Below, in pieces: positions 53,878-62,392 of a stretch of DNA of 64,000 nt. The stretch lies in assembly GCF_013522925.1 (NCBI RefSeq), contig NZ_JAAMQU010000004.1:372001-436000 (forward strand). Reading direction: 5' to 3'. Source of the DNA: Pseudomonas japonica. Its GTDB lineage: Bacteria > Pseudomonadota > Gammaproteobacteria > Pseudomonadales > Pseudomonadaceae. The notes beneath the pieces were generated by a model. That model saw only the letters and a program-made list of their open reading frames with translations. It did no database searches and had not been told where the DNA came from. The position numbers were made by a program, and so were the translations under genes. Each line of letters starts with the position of its first letter. Position 1 is the first letter of the stretch.

Positions 53878-53891
53878 GGTTTGTACAAACC
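53878..53891. promoter_or_regulatory. Perfect palindrome in the fliG-fliH gap
   Basis: GGTTTGTACAAACC is a perfect 14-base palindrome in the unusually wide 139-base gap between fliG and fliH. A partial copy (CGTACAAAG) follows 19 bases on. No hairpin loop is possible, so it looks like a dimeric protein operator. The factor is unknown. Confidence 0.35.
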
Positions 53892-53923
53892 AGCAGCGAG
53901 TGCCGCCCGTTTTCGTACAAAGC

Positions 53924-54943
53924 TTAGATCATCTCCTCCCCGCCCTTGCCACCCAGCACGATCTCGCCGGCCTCCGCCATACGGCGAGCGATAGTAAGGA
54001 TTTCCTTCTGGGCGGTTTCCACATCGCTGACACGAACCGGCCCTTTGGAATCAAGGTCGTCACGCAGCAGCTCGGAAGCACGCTTGGACATGTTCTTGAA
54101 GATCTTTTCCTTGATGCCGTCGTCCGCGCCCTTGAGCGCGACCACCAGCACTTCGGAAGACACTTCGCGCAACAGCGCCTGGATGCCGCGGTCGTCCACA
54201 TCCTTGAGGTTGTTGAACACGAACATCAAGTCTTCGATCTGGCCGGACAGTTCCGAGTCGATCTCGCGGATCGAATCCATCAGCTGGCCTTCGACCGAGC
54301 TGTCGAGGAAGTTCATGATATCGGCGGCACGCTTGATACCGCCCAAGGTGGTACGGGCAGTGGTCGAGTTACCGGCGAACTGTTTCTCGAGAATCGTGTT
54401 CAGCTCTTTCAACGCAGCCGGTTGCACGGTGTTGAGCGAGGACACCCGCAGCACGATATCGAGCCGCGCCTTATGGTCGAAGTGGCCCAGTACTTCGCCG
54501 GCCTGGTCGGGATCGAGGTACGCCACCACGATGGCCTGGATTTGCGGGTGCTCGTAACGGATCACGTCCGCCACCGCTCGAGGCTCCATCCACTTGAGGC
54601 TGTCCAGGCCGCTGGTGTTGCCACCCAGCAGAATGCGGTCGATCAGGCCATTGGCCTTGTCCTCACCCAGCGCCTGGGTAAGCATCTTGCGGATATAACC
54701 GTCCGAGCCAACGCCCAGGCTGGTCTGGTCGCCCACGCTCGCCACGAACTCGGTCATTACCTCCTCAACCTGCTCGCGGTGCACGTTGCGCATTTGCGCC
54801 ATGGCCACGCCAACCCGCTGGACTTCCTTCGGGCCCATATGGCGCAGCACCTGGGCGGCGTCGGACTCGCCCAGGGACAGCAACAGGATAGCGGCCTTGT
54901 CGACCTTGGTCAGCTTGGGTGCGGCAACCTGATTATTACTCAT
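53924..54943 (-). CDS. fliG: Flagellar motor switch protein FliG
   Basis: This is a 339-residue rotor protein. The N domain binds FliF (LTKVDKAAILLLSLGESDAA), the middle domain has EHPQIQAIVVAYLDPDQAGEVL, and the C-terminal torque helix contains DDRGIQALLREVSSEVLVVALKGADDGIKEKIFKNMSKRA, with the charged residues that contact the stators. It overlaps fliF by eight bases. Confidence 0.97.
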   Translation of the reverse strand: MSNNQVAAPKLTKVDKAAILLLSLGESDAAQVLRHMGPKEVQRVGVAMAQMRNVHREQVEEVMTEFVASVGDQTSLGVGSDGYIRKMLTQALGEDKANGLIDRILLGGNTSGLDSLKWMEPRAVADVIRYEHPQIQAIVVAYLDPDQAGEVLGHFDHKARLDIVLRVSSLNTVQPAALKELNTILEKQFAGNSTTARTTLGGIKRAADIMNFLDSSVEGQLMDSIREIDSELSGQIEDLMFVFNNLKDVDDRGIQALLREVSSEVLVVALKGADDGIKEKIFKNMSKRASELLRDDLDSKGPVRVSDVETAQKEILTIARRMAEAGEIVLGGKGGEEMI

Positions 54944-56750
54944 CTGCGTTGATCCACTCTTTCACGACCTGCGCGACACGGCCCGGGTCTTCGGCCACAA
55001 GACTCTTGATTGCATTCAATTGGGCGTCATATCCCTCGGTCGGGCTTGGCAGCATGATGCTGGTAGGCCCTCCCAGGCTGACCCGATCATCGGCCAGCTC
55101 ACCATTCATGCCAGTAAAGCCACCAGGGCCGCCGGCCATGCCGCCACCTGGGCCGCCTTCACCGTCCACCGCCAGCGACTTGGACTTGCTGCCACCGGTG
55201 ATGTTATTGAGCACCGGGCGCAGTACGCCGAACACCAGCAACAGAATGAACACTACGCCCAGGCCCTGCTTGACCACGTCCCAGAACCAGGGTTGCTGGT
55301 AGAAGGACGGCTCTGTGAACACTTCGCCACGGTCGGGGCTGAATGGCGCGTTGATCACCGTCACGCTGTCGCCACGGCTGGCATCGAAGCCCACCGCGTC
55401 CTGCACCAGCCGCTGGAACCGCGCCAGATCTTCGGCGCTCCACGGGGTATGGGTGATTTCGCCGTTGGCCGCATCCAGCTTGGCCTGGTCGTCAACAACC
55501 ACAGCAACCGACAAGCGGGTCAGGCGCCCTTGCTGCTGGCGGGTGTGGCTGATGGAACGGTCCAGCTCGAAGTTACGCGTCGACTGCTGGCGCTTGTCTG
55601 CCGGGTACGGGGCGAGCATGGGCTGGCCGGTGGCCGGGTCCATTATCTGCTGGCCGTTGGCGTCCAGCAGCGGCTGGCCCGGCTGAATGGCCTGAGGCGC
55701 TGCCGCACCGCCACCGCCACGTGTGGTCTGGGGTGCAGAAGCCGGGCTTGGCGGCTGGTTGCTCAACGCACCGGGCACGCCGCCTGAACTGCTGCCGCTG
55801 GAACGCTGCTCGGTCACCGATTGTTCGCTGCGCAGGGCGGGCTGGTCAGGGTTGAATTGTTCGGAGGTTGACTCGACCGCGCTGAAGTCCACCATCGCGG
55901 ACACTTCAGCCTTGAACCGATCGTTGCCGATCACCGGCTGCAGAATGCTTTGCACGCGCTGCGTCAGCATGGTTTCCATGCGACGGGTGTAATCGAACTG
56001 CTTGCCGGCCATGCTCAGCTCGGAGTTTTCACCCAGGTCCGAGAGCAAGGTGCCTTTCTGGTCAACCACGGTTACACCCGAGCGGTCCATTTCGGGCACG
56101 CTGGTGGCTACCAGGTTAACGATGGCCATGACCTGCCCCGGGTCCAGGGTACGGCCGCCATACATCTCTACCAGCACAGAGGCCGTAGGCTTGCGCTCAT
56201 CGCGCACGAATACCGAACTCTTCGGGATTGCCAGGTGAACCCGGGCGCCCTTCACGCCATTGAGCGCGGAAATGGTACGGGCCAGTTCGCCTTCGAGGCC
56301 GCGGCGATAGCGCGCGGCTTCCATGAACTGGCTAGTGCCCAGGCCTTGGTCCTTGTCGAGCGATTCGTAGCCGACGTTACCGTCACCTTGCACCACGCCC
56401 GCCGAAGCCAGCTTGAGGCGCGCACGGCCGATGTCTTCGGATTTGACCAGCAAGGCGCCGGAATTCGGCTCTACGGTATAGGGAATATCAGAGGCGGCCA
56501 GGGTGTCGGTCACCTGCTTGGCATCCATACCCTGAAGGCTGGTCAGCAGCGGACGGTAGTCCGGTTGCTGCGACCACAGCACTACGGCGAAGCCAATCGC
56601 CACGCTGGCGGCCAGGCCGACCAACAGGCCCACCTGCCGCAGCACCGGCATCTTCGAAATATTTTCCAGAAAGGCCATGCCCGGCATCGACTTGCCGCCT
56701 GCCGCCGCGCCAGTTTTGGCCGGTACGTTGTCCGTTGTTGCTTCAGCCAT
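54936..56750 (-). CDS. fliF: Flagellar MS-ring protein FliF
   Basis: This is a 604-residue membrane ring protein. The first membrane helix (VLRQVGLLVGLAASVAIGFAVVLWSQ) is near residue 35 and the second (DVVKQGLGVVFILLLVFGVLRPVL) near 470. Periplasmic ring-building motifs include RRGLEGELARTISALNGVKGARVHLAIPK. The C-terminal tail LVAEDPGRVAQVVKEWINADE binds FliG. Both the length and the layout are normal. Confidence 0.96.
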   Translation of the reverse strand: MAEATTDNVPAKTGAAAGGKSMPGMAFLENISKMPVLRQVGLLVGLAASVAIGFAVVLWSQQPDYRPLLTSLQGMDAKQVTDTLAASDIPYTVEPNSGALLVKSEDIGRARLKLASAGVVQGDGNVGYESLDKDQGLGTSQFMEAARYRRGLEGELARTISALNGVKGARVHLAIPKSSVFVRDERKPTASVLVEMYGGRTLDPGQVMAIVNLVATSVPEMDRSGVTVVDQKGTLLSDLGENSELSMAGKQFDYTRRMETMLTQRVQSILQPVIGNDRFKAEVSAMVDFSAVESTSEQFNPDQPALRSEQSVTEQRSSGSSSGGVPGALSNQPPSPASAPQTTRGGGGAAAPQAIQPGQPLLDANGQQIMDPATGQPMLAPYPADKRQQSTRNFELDRSISHTRQQQGRLTRLSVAVVVDDQAKLDAANGEITHTPWSAEDLARFQRLVQDAVGFDASRGDSVTVINAPFSPDRGEVFTEPSFYQQPWFWDVVKQGLGVVFILLLVFGVLRPVLNNITGGSKSKSLAVDGEGGPGGGMAGGPGGFTGMNGELADDRVSLGGPTSIMLPSPTEGYDAQLNAIKSLVAEDPGRVAQVVKEWINADE

Positions 56751-56764
56751 GACCTAATCTGCCC

Positions 56765-57100
56765 TCAAACCGGCATTTGCATGATGTCTTGGTACGCCTG
56801 GACCAGTTTGTTACGAACCTGGGTCAAGGCCTGGAAAGACACGCTCGCCTTTTGCGAGGAAATCATTACATCCGTCAGATCGACGCCACTCTTGCCGATC
56901 TCGAATGCGTTAGCCAACTGGTTGGCAGCCTGTTGCGTATCGTTCACCTTGCCTACGGCATTGCCGAGCAAATCAGCGAAGCTGCTGCCACCCGTAGCGC
57001 TGACGGCCGATACTGCATTGGCCTTGGACGTGCCCATGGCTTCGAGCTGCATGGAACGCATGTCCATCATCAAGCGATTGAATTCAACACCTTGGGTCAT
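56765..57100 (-). CDS. fliE: Flagellar hook-basal body protein FliE
   Basis: This is a 111-residue rod-base protein: [22 protein letters not shown], then [29 protein letters not shown] and [38 protein letters not shown], the conserved FliE C-terminal helix. It joins the MS ring to the rod. It heads the fliEFGHIJ operon and has a sigma-54 promoter and FleQ-like leader element. Confidence 0.96.
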   Translation of the reverse strand: MTQGVEFNRLMMDMRSMQLEAMGTSKANAVSAVSATGGSSFADLLGNAVGKVNDTQQAANQLANAFEIGKSGVDLTDVMISSQKASVSFQALTQVRNKLVQAYQDIMQMPV

Positions 57101-57122
57101 GGGGGCTGCTCTCCGGGGCCTG

Positions 57123-57137
57123 CAAATTTTTGACGCT
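57123..57137 (-). promoter_or_regulatory. FleQ-like leader element of fliE
   Basis: AGCGTCAAAAATTTG on the minus strand lies about 15-29 bases downstream of the expected fliE transcription start and differs by one base from the element in the flhA leader. It resembles the FleQ box GTCAATAAATTGAC. An inverted repeat TGACG-N7-CGTCA (57131-57147) overlaps it. Confidence 0.5.
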
Positions 57138-57161
57138 TGAACCGTCAGTTACCATGGAGGT

Positions 57162-57178
57162 AGCAAGAGCGATGCCAA
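57162..57178 (-). promoter_or_regulatory. sigma-54 promoter of fliE
   Basis: TTGGCATCGCTCTTGCTA on the minus strand has TGGCA and TTGCT with exact GG-N10-GC spacing. It lies 62-78 bases upstream of the fliE ATG and just after the fleR stop. Confidence 0.8.
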
Positions 57179-57197
57179 CGGCAACAGCCGTGATACA

Positions 57198-58574
57198 TCA
57201 GCTGGCAAACAGATACGCCTCGACGTCCATTCCGGCGTCTCTCATTTGAGCGAGCTTATACCGCAAGGTTCGGGCGCTGATGCCCAACCGCTCAGCGGAC
57301 TCTTTACGGCGGCCGCGCTCTGCCCTGAGCGTTTCAAGGATCAATTCGAATTCGCGACGGCGCAGGTCATCCCCCAGCCCTACCACATCCGGCTCTACCG
57401 CCGCTTCGCGGAAAGTACCGCCGTTGGGGCGATGGCTGGTGCCTGCCGGGGGCACAAGACAAAAGTCCTCCGCCTCGATAACGCCGCCTTGCTGAAGAAT
57501 AAGGGCGCGCTGCAACGCGTTATCCAGCTCCCGAACGTTGCCGGGCCACGGATGCGCCAATAGAGCGGCGCGGGCACTGTCCGACAGCCGGGCACTAGCA
57601 CTTCTCATCTTGCTGCCATGTTTGGCCAACAGACGTTCGGCCAACGGGAGGATATCGGCCGGGCGCTCACGCAATGGCAGCCAGGCCAGCGGGAATACCG
57701 ACAGGCGGTAATACAGGTCCTCCCGGAATCGGCCGACGGCTACGTCATCCTGCAACTGCCGGTTGGTGGTCGCGATGATCCTGATATCCAGAGGGATCGG
57801 CTTACGTCCCCCTACGCGCTCCACTTCGCGCTCCTGAAGCACCCGCAGAAGCTTGGCTTGCAGCGCCAAAGGCATTTCAGAGATTTCATCCAACAGCAGG
57901 GTGCCGCCGTTGGCCTGCTCGAACTTGCCGGCCTGCGCCGCCACCGCACCGGTGAAGGCGCCCTTCTCATGGCCGAACAAGGTGGCTTCGAGCATGTTGT
58001 CCGGGATGGCCGCGCAGTTGATTGCCACAAAGGGTTGCTCGGCCCGAAGCGAATGCCGATGGATGTAACGGGCCAGCACTTCCTTGCCCGTGCCAGACTC
58101 GCCGGATATCAACACCGTAGAGTCGCTGCGAGCGACTTTGGCAGCCAATGCCAATAACCGCTGGCTGGCCGGTTCGCAAGCGACGGCAGGATCGTTTTCG
58201 GCCGAGGGCAATAGATGGAGCGCATGCTGGGTAACGCGCTGTAACAGCGCCTTGGCATCAAACGGCTTGACCAGATAATCCACGGCGCCGTGACGCATGG
58301 CGTCCACCGCCTGTTGAACGCCCCCGTGGGCGGTCATCAGCAGCACCGGCACTTGAGGCCAATCGGCACGCAGGCGCAGCAGCAGCCCATGACCATCCAT
58401 GCCGGGCATGTTCACGTCGCTGATCACCAGGCTGAAGGCCTCGGCAGCCACCCGCTCCAGTGCCTGCTCGGCGGAACCCACCGCAACATAATCATGCCCG
58501 GCAAGCAACAGGGTATCCACCAGCGCTTCGCGCAATGCGCGGTCGTCTTCGACCAGCAGAATTTTCGTGTGCAT
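57198..58574 (-). CDS. fleR: Sigma-54-dependent response regulator FleR
   Basis: This is a 458-residue NtrC-type activator of class III flagellar genes. I start at ATG 58574 (MHTKILLVEDDRALREALVD), which shares a base with the fleS stop. The receiver has D53 in VISDVNMPGMDG. The AAA+ domain has [15 protein letters not shown] and the sigma-54 contact motif GAFTGA. The C-terminal helix-turn-helix includes RKESAERLGISARTLRYKLAQM. FleS phosphorylates it. Confidence 0.95.
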   Translation of the reverse strand: MHTKILLVEDDRALREALVDTLLLAGHDYVAVGSAEQALERVAAEAFSLVISDVNMPGMDGHGLLLRLRADWPQVPVLLMTAHGGVQQAVDAMRHGAVDYLVKPFDAKALLQRVTQHALHLLPSAENDPAVACEPASQRLLALAAKVARSDSTVLISGESGTGKEVLARYIHRHSLRAEQPFVAINCAAIPDNMLEATLFGHEKGAFTGAVAAQAGKFEQANGGTLLLDEISEMPLALQAKLLRVLQEREVERVGGRKPIPLDIRIIATTNRQLQDDVAVGRFREDLYYRLSVFPLAWLPLRERPADILPLAERLLAKHGSKMRSASARLSDSARAALLAHPWPGNVRELDNALQRALILQQGGVIEAEDFCLVPPAGTSHRPNGGTFREAAVEPDVVGLGDDLRRREFELILETLRAERGRRKESAERLGISARTLRYKLAQMRDAGMDVEAYLFAS

Positions 58575-59761
58575 CAAGCCTCCTGTTCGCCCAGCAATGG
58601 CAGCACCACCAGAGCGCAGGTGCCGCGGCCAGGCCTGGAGCGCAAGCGGAGCTCTCCGCCATGGGCGCGTACCACCGAAAGCACAACGGCCAGGCCAAGG
58701 CCGGTGCCGGTCGATTTTGTGGTGAAAAAAGGTTCGCCCAGGCGGGCCAGGGTGGCGCTGTCGATCCCGGCGCCTGCGTCGCTCACGCATAGGCGAAGCT
58801 CGCCAGGCCGCTTGTACAGGTGAACCTTCAGCCGGGGATGATCGCCGCTGGCATGCACAGCGTTTTCCAGCAGGTTCAGCAGCGCGCCTACCAGCGTATC
58901 CCGGTTGCAGAGTACTTCCCCGGCGTGGAGGTCGCATTGCCAGCGCAGCGGCAAGCCTTCAGTGCGGATGTGCGCCGCTTCGCGCAAGGCAGTGAAGAGC
59001 GCGCCCGGGGCAAGTCGATCATTAAGCGGTAACTCCCCTCGCGCGAACACCAGCATGTCTCGAACCTGATGCTCCAGCTCGTGCAGCCGCTCCTTCAACC
59101 GACCGGCAAAACGCTCACGGGTTTCACCGGCAAGGCCCGGCTCCTGGAGGTGGCTGGCGTACAACATGGCGGCCGAGAGCGGGGTACGGATCTGGTGCGC
59201 CAGCGATGCGACCATGCGACCGAGGGCCGACAGCCGCTCGTGACGTGCAAGCTGGTCCTGCAACCGCCGGGTTTCAGTCAGGTCGGTGAGCAGCACCAAT
59301 TGCCCCGGCTCGGCGCCAAGGGAACGGGTAGCGATGGAAAGCCGGCGACCATCCTTGAGCGAGACTTCATGGCCATCGTCCCGGCGGGGCGCGAAAGATC
59401 GCGCAATCACGTCACGCCACAGCGCGCCTTCCAGCGGCACACCAAGCAACGCCCCCGCAGCGGGGTTGGCTTCAGCCACTCGGCCCTGCCCATCGATCAC
59501 GATCACGCCGCCCGGCAAGAGATCCAGCAAGTGCTGTAGCCGGTTGGCCAACCGCTCCTTTTCAGCCAACTGCCGCAACCGCTCCTCGCTCGCCTGCGCC
59601 AATTCACCCTTGAGGTGACTGACCCGGTTTTCGAGCAACTTGTAGGAGTCGTTCAGCTGAGCCGAAACCTGGTTGAACAGGGCAAAGGCCTGGTCCAGGT
59701 TTGGCCGGTCATCGGCAAGATAGTGGCGGGCGTCAGCGAGGGGAGCGGCCTGGGACATCAT
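58574..59761 (-). CDS. fleS: Sensor histidine kinase FleS
   Basis: This is a 395-residue soluble kinase with no membrane segment. An N-terminal coiled coil (LNQSYKLLENRVSHLKGELAQ-like) precedes a PAS domain (LLDLLPGGVIVIDGQGRVAEANPAA). The H-box is ASLAHQIRTPLSAAMLYA, and the ATPase domain has NLLENAVHASG, SDAGAGID and GTGLGLAVV. I use ATG 59761; an in-frame TTG precedes it and another ATG follows. It is driven by the sigma-54 promoter at 59809-59825. Confidence 0.94.
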   Translation of the reverse strand: MMSQAAPLADARHYLADDRPNLDQAFALFNQVSAQLNDSYKLLENRVSHLKGELAQASEERLRQLAEKERLANRLQHLLDLLPGGVIVIDGQGRVAEANPAAGALLGVPLEGALWRDVIARSFAPRRDDGHEVSLKDGRRLSIATRSLGAEPGQLVLLTDLTETRRLQDQLARHERLSALGRMVASLAHQIRTPLSAAMLYASHLQEPGLAGETRERFAGRLKERLHELEHQVRDMLVFARGELPLNDRLAPGALFTALREAAHIRTEGLPLRWQCDLHAGEVLCNRDTLVGALLNLLENAVHASGDHPRLKVHLYKRPGELRLCVSDAGAGIDSATLARLGEPFFTTKSTGTGLGLAVVLSVVRAHGGELRLRSRPGRGTCALVVLPLLGEQEA

Positions 59762-59766
59762 CAACT

Positions 59767-59808
59767 CTCATGGCTCACCGTCAGAAAACGGTTGGGATGA
59801 GCCATGAG
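59767..59808. repeat. 11-bp perfect inverted repeat in the fleS promoter-leader
   Basis: CTCATGGCTCA (59767-59777) and TGAGCCATGAG (59798-59808) are exact inverted copies 20 bases apart. Between them, CCGTCAGAAAACGG forms a smaller 4-bp hairpin and resembles the GTCAnAAA half of a FleQ box. The right arm lies between the -12 box and the start of transcription, the left arm just before the fleS ATG. It could be a regulator site or a hairpin that terminates fleQ readthrough. Confidence 0.6.
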
Positions 59809-59825
59809 TTGCAATTGATGTGCCG
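59809..59825 (-). promoter_or_regulatory. sigma-54 promoter of fleSR
   Basis: CCGGCACATCAATTGCAAC on the minus strand has GGCAC and TTGCA with exact GG-N10-GC spacing. It lies 48-64 bases upstream of the fleS ATG. FleQ/RpoN control of fleSR is established in P. aeruginosa. Confidence 0.8.
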
Positions 59826-59859
59826 GGGCGTGTAACAGGCGGGGTACAGAACCGCGCCG

Positions 59860-61335
59860 TTACTCGTCGGCGGCGTCGTCGCCTTCACGGCGGCTCATGC
59901 CGTACTTGCGCATCTTCTCCACCAAGGTGGTACGGCGGATACGCAGGCGTTCGGCGGCGCGGGCGACGATACCGTTGGCATCATCCAGCGCCTGCTGGAT
60001 CAGCCCCTGCTCGAGGCCACCCAGGTAGTCCTTCAGGTCCAGGCCTTCCGGCGGCAGCAAGGCGCTGGAAGCGAAGTCTGGCGTGTGGCCGTTGATCGCA
60101 ACGCGCTCTTCCAGATCGCTGCGCAGGCTATCGACCAGTTGCTCGTCTTCGTCGTCCACATAACGGAATTTCTTGGGCAGCTCCGACACGCCGATCACGC
60201 CGTAGGGGTGCATGATCGCCATGCGCTCCACCAGGTTGGCCAGTTCGCGGACGTTGCCAGGCCAGGCATGGCGACAGAGGGACATGATCGCGGCGGAGTT
60301 GAAGCGGATCGAGCCGCGTTTCTCGTGCTCCATACGCGAGATGAGCTCGTTCATGAGCAAGGGGATGTCTTCGACCCGCTCGCGCAGCGGCGCCATCTCG
60401 ATGGGGAATACGTTCAGGCGGTAATACAGGTCTTCACGGAAGCTGCCCGTTTCGATCATGCCTTCGAGATTTTTGTGAGTGGCTGCGATGATCCGCACGT
60501 CGATGCTTTGGGTCTTGTTGCTGCCGACCCGCTCGAAGGTGCGTTCCTGCAGTACCCGCAGCAGTTTGACCTGCATGGGCAGCGGCATGTCGCCGATTTC
60601 GTCAAGGAACAGGGTGCCGCCGTTGGCAAGTTCGAAGCGGCCCGCGCGGCTGGTGATCGCGCCAGTGAATGCGCCTTTCTCGTGGCCGAACAGTTCGCTT
60701 TCGAGCAGCTCTGCCGGGATCGCGCCACAGTTCACTGGAACGAACGGCGCATCGCGCCGCTTGGAATGGTAATGCAGGTTACGGGCAACCACTTCCTTGC
60801 CGGTACCCGACTCGCCGAGGATCAGTACGCTGGCGTCGGTGTCGGCCACCTGCTGCATCATCTGCCGCACGTGTTGAATGGCGCGGCTGGTGCCCACCAG
60901 GCTGCGGAACAGGTTGGGCTCACGCTGACGGCCACGCTCGCGGGCCTGGTCGTACATTTCGCGGTAAACCTGGGCGCGGTGCAGCGAATCCAGCAGCTTG
61001 CTGTAGCTGGGTGGCATTTCGAGGGTGGACAGCACGCGGCGGCGCTGGTCTTCGGCAAGCTCCACCTGGGAGCCGTCACCCAGCAGCAACACGGGAAGGA
61101 ACTCATCCCAGCCTGCGACGGTTTTCAGCAACCCGGGGAGGTTGGCCGGCGCATTGAGCGTGCCCACCAGTACGCAGAGTACTTCCCGGCTGGACGCCAA
61201 GCCCTCGACCACGCGTTGCCAGTCTCCACTGCCACAGGGCAGGTTGTCCTCGCCCAGGAAGCTCAGAATCACCGACATGTCACGGCGGCGAACGCTATCG
61301 TCATCGATCAGCAGAATTTTCGTTTCACGCCACAT
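59860..61335 (-). CDS. fleQ: Flagellar master regulator FleQ
   Basis: This is a 491-residue sigma-54 activator and c-di-GMP receptor at the top of the flagellar cascade. The N-terminal receiver-like domain ([20 protein letters not shown]) is degenerate and lacks a phospho-acceptor aspartate (VLVGTL). The AAA+ domain has Walker [11 protein letters not shown] at 174-183 and the sigma-54 loop GAFTGA at 221-226. The C-terminal helix-turn-helix reads [25 protein letters not shown]. FleN inhibits it. AGGGAAG precedes the ATG. Confidence 0.97.
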   Translation of the reverse strand: MWRETKILLIDDDSVRRRDMSVILSFLGEDNLPCGSGDWQRVVEGLASSREVLCVLVGTLNAPANLPGLLKTVAGWDEFLPVLLLGDGSQVELAEDQRRRVLSTLEMPPSYSKLLDSLHRAQVYREMYDQARERGRQREPNLFRSLVGTSRAIQHVRQMMQQVADTDASVLILGESGTGKEVVARNLHYHSKRRDAPFVPVNCGAIPAELLESELFGHEKGAFTGAITSRAGRFELANGGTLFLDEIGDMPLPMQVKLLRVLQERTFERVGSNKTQSIDVRIIAATHKNLEGMIETGSFREDLYYRLNVFPIEMAPLRERVEDIPLLMNELISRMEHEKRGSIRFNSAAIMSLCRHAWPGNVRELANLVERMAIMHPYGVIGVSELPKKFRYVDDEDEQLVDSLRSDLEERVAINGHTPDFASSALLPPEGLDLKDYLGGLEQGLIQQALDDANGIVARAAERLRIRRTTLVEKMRKYGMSRREGDDAADE

Positions 61336-61429
61336 GCAATAGCAACTTCCCTAGTCAATGCCCGATACGGCCCAATGCCCGCCACGGCGATTGCCACCTC
61401 ATGGCTCGTAAACCGTGAGACGCCGGAAC

Positions 61430-61457
61430 CCTATAATCAGGCACTAGTAAAGTCAAA
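61430..61457 (-). promoter_or_regulatory. Candidate sigma-70 promoter of fleQ
   Basis: On the minus strand a -35 TTTGAC (or TTGACT) and a -10 TATAGG are separated by 16 (15) bases, about 95 bases upstream of the fleQ ATG. Sigma-70 control of fleQ is known in P. aeruginosa. The boxes are good but the spacer is slightly short. Confidence 0.5.
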
Positions 61458-61486
61458 AACTCCGGCACAGTCAAATTTATGGCGCA

Positions 61487-61517
61487 CCCCGCGCCTGCAA
61501 TGCGTTAAGCGCAGGGG
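61487..61517 (-). terminator. Possible terminator of fliST
   Basis: CCCC-GCGC (61487-61494) can pair with GCGC-A-GGGG (61509-61517) around a 14-base loop, nine bases after the fliT stop on the minus strand. The T-run is weak. It separates fliT from the fleQ promoter. Confidence 0.35.
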
Positions 61518-61525
61518 CCACAGGC

Positions 61526-61819
61526 TTACGTGAAGAGGTGGTAAACCTTGCTCGCGTTATGACCCTGACGCACCTGCTTGAGTTCGTCGGCCACCGCCTG
61601 GCGCTCGCCTCGGCTCACGTCTACCAACTGGCGGTACAGCTGCAACAGCGACTCCAGGTTATGCCGAACCACGGCCGGGTCGGCCGGCGTGCCTTCGAAC
61701 AGGCCGTCCAGGCAGGCACGGATCTGCAGGTCCAGCTTGCCGATGGCGGTCCAGTCCTTCACCGCCAAGGCCTCGCTGAGCGCCGCACGGGTGTATTCGA
61801 TACGTTCAAGGGCACTCAT
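61526..61819 (-). CDS. fliT: Flagellar chaperone FliT-like protein
   Basis: This is a 97-residue helical protein starting MSALERIEYTRAALSEALAV at 61819. It follows fliS by 16 bases. Position, size and helical composition fit FliT, the FliD export chaperone, although sequence similarity among FliT proteins is low. It ends ASKVYHLFT. Confidence 0.8.
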   Translation of the reverse strand: MSALERIEYTRAALSEALAVKDWTAIGKLDLQIRACLDGLFEGTPADPAVVRHNLESLLQLYRQLVDVSRGERQAVADELKQVRQGHNASKVYHLFT

Positions 61820-61835
61820 GGCAGAGTCCTCACGG

Positions 61836-62234
61836 TTATTCCTGAGCAACATGACCGATCGCATCCCAACCAGCCTTGACGGTAATCATCAGGCGAGCAA
61901 CCTCGTCGACGATGTTGGGGTCGTTCTTGCGGTTAGCCTGGATCAGCTGTTTCATCATGTAGGCATACAGCTGGTCGAGCTTGGCGATGCCTTTTTTGTC
62001 ATCGGTCTTCTCGGGGTCCAGGCCTTCGCGCAGGCCACCGATGATCTCGATCGCCTTGCCCAGCATCACGCCCTTCTGAGCCACCTGGTTACGCGCCATG
62101 GCGCCCTTGGCTTGCGCCAGGCGGTCCAGCACGCCTTCCATCAGCATCTGCACCAGGCGGTGCGGGCTGGCTTCGGACGCTTGCGCGTGGGAGTTTACTT
62201 TCTGGTATTGGCGAAGCGCCTTCATCGGATGCAT
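61836..62234 (-). CDS. fliS: Flagellin export chaperone FliS
   Basis: This is a 132-residue four-helix chaperone that binds the flagellin C terminus: MHPMKALRQYQKVNSHAQAS, PHRLVQMLMEGVLDRLAQAKGAM, KAIEIIGGLREGLD and LDQLYAYMMKQLIQAN, matching other Pseudomonas FliS closely. Preceded by a sigma-28 promoter, it forms its own late unit with fliT. Confidence 0.95.
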   Translation of the reverse strand: MHPMKALRQYQKVNSHAQASEASPHRLVQMLMEGVLDRLAQAKGAMARNQVAQKGVMLGKAIEIIGGLREGLDPEKTDDKKGIAKLDQLYAYMMKQLIQANRKNDPNIVDEVARLMITVKAGWDAIGHVAQE

Positions 62235-62294
62235 TGCGGTTGGCCTCGGAAGTTGGGGCGTAGTCTGCGGAACCGGCTGGTCCTCTTGCTTAGT

Positions 62295-62321
62295 TTATCG
62301 ACACTAAGCCGTTGAACTTTA
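62295..62321 (-). promoter_or_regulatory. FliA (sigma-28) promoter of fliS-fliT
   Basis: On the minus strand TAAAGTTC and GTCGATAA are separated by 11 bases. The consensus is TAAAGTTT-N11-GCCGATAA, so there are two mismatches with exact spacing. It lies 61 bases upstream of the fliS ATG and just after the fliD terminator. Confidence 0.85.
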
Positions 62322-62336
62322 ACGGAGCGTGGAATG

Positions 62337-62372
62337 AAAAAAGGCCCGATAACCTGTTGAAGTTACCGGGCC
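62337..62372 (-). terminator. Rho-independent terminator of fliD
   Basis: On the minus strand GGCCCGGTAAC pairs with GTTATCGGGCC (11 bp with one A-C mismatch) around an 8-base loop and is followed by TTTTTT. It starts 21 bases after the fliD stop. Together with the sigma-28 promoter just beyond, it separates fliD from fliST. Confidence 0.85.
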
Positions 62373-62392
62373 CGAAACAACGAATCACTGCA

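Noticed and set aside
60085..61533. 482-codon plus-strand frame over fleQ
   Set aside because: It is the antisense shadow of fleQ; it also crosses the fleQ promoter.
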